DNA of 64,000 nucleotides, taken from Chloranthus sessilifolius. Taxonomy: Eukaryota > Streptophyta > Magnoliopsida > Chloranthales > Chloranthaceae. Shown piece by piece: positions 56,591-64,000 of this stretch. Each line of letters begins with the position of its first letter. Position 1 is the stretch's first letter. The position numbers and the translations under genes were made by a program. The DNA lies in NCBI GenBank assembly GCA_021018995.1, contig CM037590.1, positions 71,581,597 through 71,645,596 of the forward strand. The letters are read 5' to 3'. A model generated the notes under the pieces. It made no database searches, was not told the DNA's origin, and saw nothing but the letters and a program-made list of their open reading frames with translations.

Positions 56591-57180
56591 TGTCGGTGGC
56601 GGTTAAACAAAGGGATAGATTTAAGAGAAAAATATAAAATTATACAGATTCACAGATTTAATAGCAAAAATAAAATACCAAATATGCAAATCTAATCAAA
56701 TTTACAAGATAATTAGATTTAATTAATTTTAAACCCATCGATGAGCGATTGAACACACCCTATGCGATGGGATCTGAGAAGAACAAAGGAGATTGATGGG
56801 TACCCACTTATTAAAGTGTGAACGATAAATCTACGACGGTTCAGGTTGAAATGCCCAAAGCACCGGTTCGTCCACACTTTGTTCTTCTCCTTCCTTCTTT
56901 AATCTTGTCGCTAGAAAGAGATCGTTGTGGTTGAGCAGAACACACCAGAGTTTTTAGAGAAGAGATTAGAAAGAGTTGGGAGAGATGAGTTGAGAAAGAT
57001 GAAGTTGTGACTAGGACTTCTTAGAAAGAAAAGAGTAAGAGTTAGGATTCTTAAAAGAAGAAGGTTGAGAGAGACGGCTTGGGTTTCTTAAAAGAAAAAA
57101 AGAATCAGGTACATGAATAAGTAAAGATTTCTAAAAAGAAGGTGGGTTCCAGTGTGGAGTGCTAACACCGTTCATAATGT
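56591..57180. other. Right part of the chromovirus LTR, no gene
   Basis: AT- and purine-rich sequence with GAAGAAGGTTGAGAGAG-like runs near 57050-57110. No coding frame seen. Confidence 0.45.
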
Positions 57181-57266
57181 AAAACATCATCTAACATTGT
57201 TAACAAAAATTAAAGTTGGCCGAATTGTTACATTTACCCCCCTTATAATATTTTCATCCTTGAAAA

Positions 57267-57609
57267 TTATTTACCTACGACGATGAGCTTTGGGTACTTC
57301 TCTCTAATCTCAACTTCTTGTTCCCAAGTGGCCTCCTTTGATTTGTAGTGTTGCCACTTAACTTTGATGAAACTTACGGTTTTACCCTTAACAAGTCTCT
57401 CCTTTTGGTCTACGATGCGAACCAGCCTTTCTATGATAGTCAGATCATCTCTGACTTCAGTTAGCTCGATATCAGGGACGTGAGATGGATCAGGCAAGTA
57501 CTTGTGCAATGTGAACACATGTAACACATTATGTATATCAACAAATTGTGTCAGAACTAAAATTCGATAAGCCACCTCGCCGATGCGATCAGTGATTACG
57601 AAGGGACCC
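57267..57609 (-). CDS. Integrase C-terminus with chromodomain (chromovirus), N-terminally cut
   Basis: The frame starts where the Athila-like LTR ends (GPFVITDRIGEVAYRI, the conserved 'GPF x I x x R x G x VAYRL' module) and runs 114 codons to a natural stop. HNVLHVFTLHKYLPDPSHV is the classical lead into the chromodomain. The chromodomain reads RIVDQKERLVKGKTVSFIKV, KWQHYKSKEATWEQEVEIRE and KYPKL. Chromodomains of this class steer integration towards marked heterochromatin. This fragment has no stop, but the upstream integrase has been separated from it by the insertion. Confidence 0.92.
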
Positions 57610-57839
57610 TGTTAAGACCTGAAAAGTACCACTTTTCACCCCTTAACTTAATCTTTGTTGGACCCTTAATCATTTACTAAAAGTACTTTAAGCCTGTTCT
57701 ACAGGTAATAAACAGCAGCTGTAATAAGGCCTTAATCCTGCTAAGGAGCCCACTTTTGCCCCAAAAGTCTCCCAGAAGAATGGAAGATAGAGAGCCTGAC
57801 TGCATGAAGGCAGAGCACAACAGCAGTAAAGAAAGAAAT

Positions 57840-58400
57840 GAGCCTCGCGCAACTGTCGCAAGGTTCACATGACTCAGAAAGCCTGCCTCGCGCAATCCTC
57901 GTGAGTTTCCCATAACATCATACCAATTGTCCGCGCCATTCTCGCGCAGTTTAGTGACAGAAGAGCTCCTGCAGCATAGTTTGCGCAGCTCTCGCGAAGC
58001 TCAAATATAAATGATTGAGCAGTCTCGCGCAGCTCAAGAAAGCAGCTCTCAAACCTCGCGCAGTTCACTCAGATCAGCTGAGGAGAGAGAGCTCCAGGTA
58101 TCTCTGCGCGTAGCTGTTGCGCAGTTCAGAGACCAATGCACATCACGTCCTCGCGAGGATCCTCACGAAGATCTATTGAGAAACAAACTGCTCGCGCGAT
58201 TCCCGTGCCATTCAGAAGGAAAGTGTAATCCTGCAAAGACCAGAACAATCCAGCGATGATTCAATGCTCTATCACGCGATTGCTTCAGCTGCAACTAAGA
58301 CAACCCCGCAACGGCTAGAATTTCAAGCTAATTCAATCTCGCGAACACCGTGCTACCACGCGATAGTCTTGGAAACCAGTGCTACCTGGCGAGGCTCTGA
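57840..58400 (+). repeat. Dispersed TCGCGCAG-type motifs in U3
   Basis: A dozen or more short words such as CTCGCGCAG, CTCGCGAAG, TTGCGCAG and CACGCGAT in 560 bp, in a plant LTR where CpG is otherwise scarce. Spacing is irregular, 20-60 bp. Confidence 0.8.
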
Positions 58401-58579
58401 ACTCTAACTCTCCCTCACCTCTACAGAGGACATTCTGAGAACTTCCAGCAATTATGGCACGCATTCTAATGCTCTAAGTTCTGTGCACGTGCCCCGAGGC
58501 ATCCAAGGAACAGTATTCGGCCATGTGGCATCGTTAAAATTAGGGTTTGCTAACCCTAATGCACCGCCAAACTAACTGC

Positions 58580-58587
58580 TATATAAA
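58580..58587 (+). promoter_or_regulatory. TATA box of the Athila-like LTR
   Basis: TATATAAA in ACTGCTATATAAACCTAAG, followed 17 bp later by GGTTTAGGTTTAGGGG, two telomere-like units that resemble plant telo-boxes near transcription starts. Confidence 0.65.
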
Positions 58588-58904
58588 CCTAAGCCTGGTT
58601 TAGGTTTAGGGGTATCTCTACTTAGAATAGGATTTTGTCTACCTTCTTATTGCAGTAGCTGTAGGTCTCTAGTAAGGTTTAGGTAGATTTCCTTTTCTTC
58701 TCTCCATAGTCTAGCATTTGCTGGCTATGCCTTTGTATGACTCTTTGGAATAGATTAATGGAGTTTTATGATAGGGTGTTTTATATTTATGGCATTGTTA
58801 TTTGTGAGTTGTTCTGTACAAGGTTGTTACCTAGAGATCCTCCATTGCTAGGACGTATTGCAAGCAATGGAGGACTGATTTTATGGTTTACTCAGATCTA
58901 AGTG

Positions 58905-59545
58905 ACCTGTGTGTCTGGGCTAACATGCTCCCATACAGGCCTAGCCCCACCACAGGACCCACTAGATCTGAAGTCCCCATGGGAGCAATGAGCTTTTGTA
59001 GCCTTGTGAACATGATGGTGGCAACAATGTTTCTTGTTCTATCTTGAGCTTTGTGAGGAGGACAACCTCTGGGATAGTCTGTGACCATCTAAGTGGACAG
59101 GTTATAGCCTTAGGGTGAAGCCAACCCACAGACTCAAGACGGATTATTCTTCTCTGCACTTGTGCTTGTAGCCCTGTGAGAGATTGTGCTGAGACAAACT
59201 CCCCTGTATGTGTATAGACCCGCCATCAGATGGCAAATATGGTTTGGTTATAGAGATTGAAGGCTTGAGACTGGATCACTGCAGTCTCTCTAAAGCAGTG
59301 GACAGTTGGATCTAAGGCTGCACTCAAACTCTTGCTGGTTCTATGTGTCTAGGCTAACATGCTCCCATACAGGCCTAGCCCCACACATAGCACTTTAAAG
59401 GTTGAGGTTCCCTATGGATTCTTATGCTTGTAGCCTGGATGAAGTAGTGCCTACAATGATAAACTTGTTCTGACCCATCTCTGGACTGTGGTTCCCCAAT
59501 TGGATAGTCTATAACCATTTAAGTGGACAAGTTATAGCCATAAAG
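58905..59545 (+). repeat. Direct duplication, about 430 bp period, in the LTR
   Basis: TAACATGCTCCCATACAGGCC occurs at 58921 and 59355, and GATAGTCT...ACCAT(C/T)TAAGTGGAC at 59073 and 59503. Copies are diverged, so the duplication is old and probably fixed in the family. Confidence 0.85.
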
Positions 59546-60060
59546 GGATTGGATCATGGCAAAGAGATGAGTTGGATTCTTTATCCTCAGTGGTGATAAT
59601 ATAGCCATTGGATAGGATTTCTATAGCAGTAGATCTGAATTTGAGTCATGAAACCCATCAGATCTGAACCTAATAGCATACTTCTCACCCTTTTATATTT
59701 ATTTTCTCACTCCATCTTCTTTCTTAACCCTTTCTATAGTTTAGACATTAGGATACCTTAGAATTTAGATTTTAGTGACCCTAAATCCCCTTCTATTTAG
59801 GATTTCCAGATTTGTAGTCAGATCTGGAGGGCCTACTAAAGATGGCTCCCTTGGAGCTTAAGATCAACTTCCCTGTAGGACAAACTCTTACTTATCAAAA
59901 CTTGCTACAACAGGCCCTGTATCTTGCAGAATTGTGCATATTTTAGGCTTGCTGCTCTGTCATTTTCAATCCACCTTTCATTCATTTTTATTCACCCCAT
60001 TCTTTTCACTGCCCCCAATAAAGTCAGTAGCAAGCACTTAAAAAAAGCCTAACAAGTTTT

Positions 60061-60078
60061 TGGGGCCGTTGCTGGGGA
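60061..60078 (+). promoter_or_regulatory. Primer binding site of the Athila-like element
   Basis: TGGGGCCGTTGCTGGGGA, six bases after the LTR end. Confidence 0.7.
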
Positions 60079-60304
60079 GATTGATCTTTTAGTAGACTCT
60101 AGATTTTTTGATTCTTTATTCTTTGGTAGTTGTACTTGTGAATAATTGATACTGCTGATTTACATTTGAAAATTTTCTTGTAGATTTGGACTATAGCAGA
60201 GAAGGAGAGTAGAATTGCACTAGGAGTCTAGCTACCTCTGTTTGCACTTCTCTAACCCTCAAAACTCAGTCTATTTCTCATTTGAAGATTCCATAGCATA
60301 GCAG

Positions 60305-62506
60305 TTGATTAGGATAGTTGCAATTTTTATTAAGTGCAATGTGCCTGCAAATAGTCTTCCCTGCTATTGGTGTGTGTGCATGTTAGGAAGGAGATCCCTC
60401 AGTCCTACATTAGAGCCTGCTAACCCTGAGATAGAAAGGGGTAGAAGACCGAGAAGGCATAGACACACCACAGTTGAGCCCCCTATTGAAATTGAGATAG
60501 CAGTTATGGGTGAAGAACAACCTAGAACATTAAAGGAATTGAATGCTTCGGATGATTACAATTCTACATTCAGCATCCAATTCCCTGATGTTCAAGGAAA
60601 CTACGAAATCAAAACCTCCATCATCCAAATGCTTTCCTCTTTCCATGGGCTTAGCAAGGAAGACCCTTACAAGCACATTGACCAGTTCTTGGCCCTATGC
60701 ACGACATTCTCCATTGTTGGTTTGGGACCAGAAGCCACTAAGTTAAGGCTATTTTCTTTCTCCCTAAAGGACAGGGCCATGACCTGGTTATCTACTCTCC
60801 CAAACAACATCATCACCTCCTGGAAAGACCTCCAGACAATATTTCTGTCTAAATTTTTCCCAGAGACCAAGACCAGCCAGTTGAGGAAAGGCATACTTCC
60901 TTTTGCCCAATACCCAACTGAAGATTTTAACCAGTGCTGGGATAGATTTAAAGAGATGCTCAAACAATGTCCCCACCACAAGATCCCTGACTGGCAGCTT
61001 GTCCAGAGCTTCTATAATGGGATTGATGAGAAGAGTAGAGACATGGTAGATGCCTCTTGTGGTGGAATGTGCATGCATAAAACAGCTGATGAGGCATGGG
61101 ACTTGTTCGAGGTCATAAGTGAAAATGCTTTCCAGAAGATGTCCTCTTCTAAAACTGTTCAAGAACCATCTCCTAAGTTGGGGGTGGCTGAGACTTCTAA
61201 AGGAAAAATGTATGAAGTTAGGGGAAATGATGATCTGAGAACGCAGATGGCCAATCTTACTGAAAGATTTGATAAACTTTTGACTATGGTGCAGCCCAGA
61301 ATGGCTGCACAAGTGATGGAGGCATGTTTGATATGCCATTCTCCACAGCACACAGTAGAAGAATATCCATCTGCGGGGCAATACCTTGAGTTTGTAATGG
61401 AAGAGGCTGCTGCTGCCCAATCTTTTAGACAGCAACAATCTGGTGGCTACAATAAACAACCATATGGATAACAGCACCAAAATGTTGGTTACCAATGGAG
61501 AGACCACCCAAATTTGAGGTGGAGGCAAGACAATTATATACAGCCACAGCAGATGTTGGCCTTACCTCAAAGGCCACAGCAGCAGTTTAACCAGGGTTAT
61601 GCCCAAAGGTCGAATTTCCAACAACAGCAGCCCCAACAACAAAATCAACTAGTAGTTCCACCACCCCAGCCCCGGAGTGCTTCCCTCGAGGACCAGGTGT
61701 TAGCCCAATTGCAAAGCCTTGGACCCTTGAATCAGACTGTGACTTCTCACAGTCAAAGCATTAAGAAAATAGAAGAGCAGCTTGGCCAAATAGCCAATGC
61801 TCTGGCTAAAAGAGAGGAGGGCAGGTTGCCAAGCCAACCAATTGCCAACCCTAAGGGCCAGTATTCCATCGGAGAAGGCTCCTGCAATTTTGAGGGGGCC
61901 AACGCCATAACTGCCCTAAGGTCTGGTAGGATGGTAGACAACCAGGTGGGAAAGGAACAAGGAGAGGTCTATCCTAAGGAAATGTCATGTGAAAGTGATA
62001 AGGATTTTGTTAAGGCACAGAGTAAAGAACTGCCTGCTGCCCTTCAACAAGGGAAAAATAAAGAGATTGTAGTTGAGCCTCAGCAGGAGATAAAAATAGA
62101 AAAAAGAAAAAAACAAAAGTTCAGCCATGGGCTTGCAGCTGAGGAACCAGCAGTACCACAGCTGCCATTTCCTCAAGCTTTGAGTGGCCCTGCCCCTTTT
62201 GATAAGGGTCAGGCACAGATCGAGGAAATGATGGAGACCTTTAAGCATGTCAAGATAAATTTACCCCTACTTGATGCAATCCGACAGGTCCCAGCCTATG
62301 CAAAGTTTCTGAAAGACCTCTATACTCAGAAAAGGAAGGCCAGAGGCCATTTGTCCAAGAAGGTCTTTGCGACTGATACAGTGAATTCTGTATTAACCAT
62401 GACAATACCTGAGAAGTTGCAAGACCCAGGGATACCCACTATTCCTTGTATTATTGGTGACCACACAATTGGAAGGGCCCTTTTGGACCTTGTTAGCCAG
62501 TGTTAA
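60305..62506 (+). pseudogene. Gag and start of protease (Athila-like)
   Basis: A single frame is broken only by TAA at 61469-61471 (Gln expected, PYG-stop-QHQN). A better start than the first ATG may be MGEEQPRTLKELNASDD near 60508. Capsid motifs: NYEIKTSIIQMLSSFHGL, KHIDQFLALCTTF, LRLFSFSLKDRAMTWLSTL, LSKFFPETKTSQLRKGI, FNQCWDRFKEMLKQCPHH and VQSFYNGIDEKSRDMVDASC. The zinc knuckle CLICHSPQHTVEEY has lost its last Cys. Then a Gln-rich linker (QQQPQQQNQLVVPPPQ), a coiled coil (SQSIKKIEEQLGQIANALAK) and the protease lead PEKLQDPGIPTIPCIIG. The frame shifts at the protease active site. Confidence 0.9.
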
Positions 62507-62816
62507 CCTGCTGCCATACAATGTATATCAGCAGTTAGGTTTGGGGGAGTTGAAGCCCACCCCCATTGTTCTATTGATGGCTGATAGGTCCGAGAGGAAA
62601 CTCATGGGAGTGGTCGAGGATGTCCTAGTGGGGGTAGACAAGCTCTTCTATCCTGCAGACTTCCTTATCTTGGACATGGGCTGCAACAAGAGTACATCTC
62701 CGATACCTATTATTCTGGGCAAACCATTCTTGGCCACTGCCAATGCATGCATTCAATGCAGGTCTGGAATCATGGAGGTCACTTTCGGACATATGAAAGT
62801 TGAGCTTAATGTATAA
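62440..62816 (+). pseudogene. Aspartic protease (Athila-like)
   Basis: The catalytic segment is split by a one-base insertion. Upstream frame: CIIGDHTIGRALLDL. Downstream frame: ASVNLLPYNVYQQLGLGEL. The expected LLDLGASVNLLP thus keeps its Asp but not its frame. It continues LMADRSERKLMGVVEDVLV, FYPADFLILDMGCNK and IPIILGKPFLATANACI, the second conserved protease block, and ends at TAA 62814-62816, after which the same frame continues as RT. Confidence 0.85.
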
Positions 62817-64000
62817 CAAAGGCAAAGCACCTCTGACAATGAGGAATGCTTTGCAGTGGATGTACTAGAAGAAATTGTTGAAGAAGAACTGCACACTCTG
62901 CTGGAATGGAGCAATATTGCCACTGATTTAACTGAAGTTTGGAACTTGGTGGAGGAAGGAAGCCTAGCTTTGATGCCAGAAGACATACCCCTAGTGAAGT
63001 CTTCTGTGGGCTTAGTGCAGCATTCCAATTGGAAACCTACATTGCTGCCCCTTCCTCCAACCAACAATACACCAATCCTGCCATCCATACAACAAGCCCC
63101 TGATCTGGAGCTCAAGAAGCTACCAGCGACATTAAAATATGCTTTCCTCGAGAAAGAAGAGAAACTTCATGTGATTATCTCCTCTTCTCTTACCAGTGAG
63201 CAAGAGGAGTTGCTAATAGTTTTGAGGAAGCAGAAGAAAGCAATTGGCTGGACCATTGCTGATCTGGGAAGAATTGATGCATCAATCTGTATGCATAGGA
63301 TTCATCTAGAGGAGGGCTCAACACCCTCCAGGGAAATGCAGAGGAAACTTAATCCTCACATTCAGGAGGTGGTTCTGAAAGAAATCATTAAGTTACTGGA
63401 TGCAGGGGTAATTTACCCCATCTCTGATTCTGAATGGGTGGCACCAATCCAGGTGGTACCCAAGAAATCTGGCATAACAGTGATCACAACCGACTCTGGA
63501 GAGTTAAGACAAGCCAGGGAGACCACTGGCTGGAGAGTTTGCATCGATTATAAAAAACTCAACTCTAAGACCAAAAAAGACCACTTCCCTCTCCCTTTTA
63601 TTGATCAAATTTTGGACAAGTTGGCTGGGAAGGCTTTTTACTGTTTTCTTGATGGGTACTCAGGATACAATCAGATCCCTGTGCACCCCCTTGATCAAGA
63701 GAAAACTACATTTACTTGTCCTTTTGGCACCTTTGCTTACAGAAGGATGCCTTTTGAACTGTGTAATGCCCCTGCCACCTTTCAGAGGTGTATGTATGCC
63801 ATTTTTTCTGATATGATTGATAAATTCTTGGAAATTTTCAAGGATGACTTTTCGGTCTATGGGGATAGCTTTGACCAATGTCTACAATACCTCCATCAAG
63901 TCCTACAAAGATGTGAAGAGACCAATTTGGTCTTAAGTTGGGAGAAGAGCCACTTCATGGAAACACAAGGAATTGTGTTGGGCCATGTAGTCTCCAAAGA
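62817..64000 (+). CDS. Reverse transcriptase (Athila-like), truncated by window edge
   Basis: Open for 394 codons from the TAA that ends the protease segment to the window edge, in the same frame; an ordinary ATG-to-stop search would miss it. After a linker (LEWSNIATDLTEVWNLVEEG) come LKKLPATLKYAFLEKEEKLH and QKKAIGWTIADLGRIDASIC, RKLNPHIQEVVLKEIIKLLD, VIYPISDSEWVAPIQVVPKK, GWRVCIDYKKLNSKTKKDHF, YCFLDGYSGYNQIPV (catalytic Asp), TCPFGTFAYRRMPF, and EIFKDDFSVYGDSFDQC. The DD pair is present but the residue before it is Lys, where hydrophobic Met or Val is usual. The thumb begins KSHFMETQGIVLGHVVSK. Confidence 0.9.

Larger units (their letters stand above)
51700..57232 (-). repeat. Presumed 3' LTR of the chromovirus, interrupted by a solo LTR
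   Basis: The right end is firm (polypurine tract followed by TG). The left end is inferred. It contains an (AT) microsatellite, 62-bp tandem repeats and the nested solo LTR. Confidence 0.5.
51700..57609 (-). mobile_element. 3' end of a Tekay/Del-like chromovirus, cut by the Athila-like element
   Basis: The minus strand reads the end of an integrase with chromodomain, then a polypurine tract (TATAAGGGGGG at 57233-57246) and an LTR starting TGTAACAATTCGG. The left limit at 51700 is inferred from TGCCACGACTCGAAATTTTA, the usual complement of a Tekay-type LTR end. Removing the solo LTR inside it leaves an LTR of about 3.3 kb, in the normal range for this lineage. The rest of the element should lie beyond the Athila-like insertion, to the right. 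Confidence 0.6.
57610..60054 (+). repeat. 5' LTR of the Athila-like element
   Basis: TGTTAAG at one end and CCTAACA at the other form the terminal inverted repeat. Contains a CGCG-motif-rich U3 (57840-58400), a TATA box and an internal 430-bp duplication. Confidence 0.9.
57610..64000 (+). mobile_element. Athila-like Ty3/gypsy element, 3' part outside window
   Basis: LTR of 2445 bp (TGTTAAGACC to GCCTAACA), primer site TGGGGCCGTTGCTGGGGA, short leader, gag, protease and RT, then the window ends. The primer site differs at two bases from TGGCGCCGTTGCCGGGGA, common in the Athila group. It inserted into the chromovirus integrase frame; GACCC (57605-57609) is the candidate target duplication. Two nonsense codons and a frameshift in an otherwise well-kept coding region suggest it is younger than elements A to C. 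Confidence 0.88.

Noticed and set aside
60788-61528. Minus-strand 246-codon frame opposite the Athila-like gag
   Set aside because: The plus strand carries clear Gag motifs; the minus frame is an unusually long shadow with no family features.
1-64000. tRNA, rRNA, snRNA or miRNA genes
   Set aside because: I read both strands for cloverleaf-like box A/B motifs and rRNA words and saw none I could support; a covariance-model scan would be needed to exclude weak cases.

Overview
The window looks like repeat-dense nuclear DNA of a flowering plant, probably a eudicot. Almost everything recognisable is a plant-type retroelement: Ty3/gypsy Tat/Ogre-like, chromovirus and Athila-like, Ty1/copia, and an L1-type LINE. 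The only host gene seen is a broken BAHD acyltransferase. There are no bacterial operons and no rRNA, tRNA or CRISPR. No coding unit in the window is intact.

Layout. Positions 1-38636 are three related Tat/Ogre-like elements nested in one another. Element A (minus, runs off the left edge, 5' LTR 10280-11895) starts exactly where the gag of element B is cut. Element B (plus, 11896-24555) ends with an LTR whose last base abuts the protease region of element C. Element C (plus, 24556-38636) ends with its own LTR. The simplest history is C first, B into C, then A into B, and C is indeed the most decayed copy. All three carry gag, protease with a G-patch-like tail, RT, a first RNase H, a second archaeal-type RNase H and integrase. 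Most nonsense mutations are C-to-T or G-to-A transitions.

Element C also holds, between integrase and 3' LTR, about 4.6 kb of antisense coding sequence. One part is a plant mobile domain (PMD) gene for which I reconstruct seven exons with GT-AG borders (33364-35830). The other is a PMD/DUF7745-like unit with a coiled-coil tail (31332-32775). Element B lacks both. Hairpin-forming palindromes (TGGCGCAACTA/TAGTTGCGCCA and variants with matched changes in both arms) recur in the LTRs, in the leader of A and upstream of the second antisense unit.

Positions 38637-50119: anonymous DNA, a decayed LINE (40329-46213) with a RanBP2-like zinc finger in ORF1, then a single-exon BAHD acyltransferase pseudogene on the minus strand. 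It is split by a 2.6-kb internally deleted copia element whose gag is fused to the end of RNase H. From 50120 there is intergenic DNA with a small CACTA-type MITE. Next comes a minus-strand Tekay/Del-like chromovirus end (chromodomain 57267-57609, long 3' LTR), with a 2245-bp solo LTR inside it flanked by a perfect TGGTT duplication. At 57610 an Athila-like element (plus) interrupts the chromovirus integrase end and runs off the right edge in RT.

Taken together the region is a nested-retrotransposon landscape, probably silenced, in which the elements mainly record insertion order and mutational decay.
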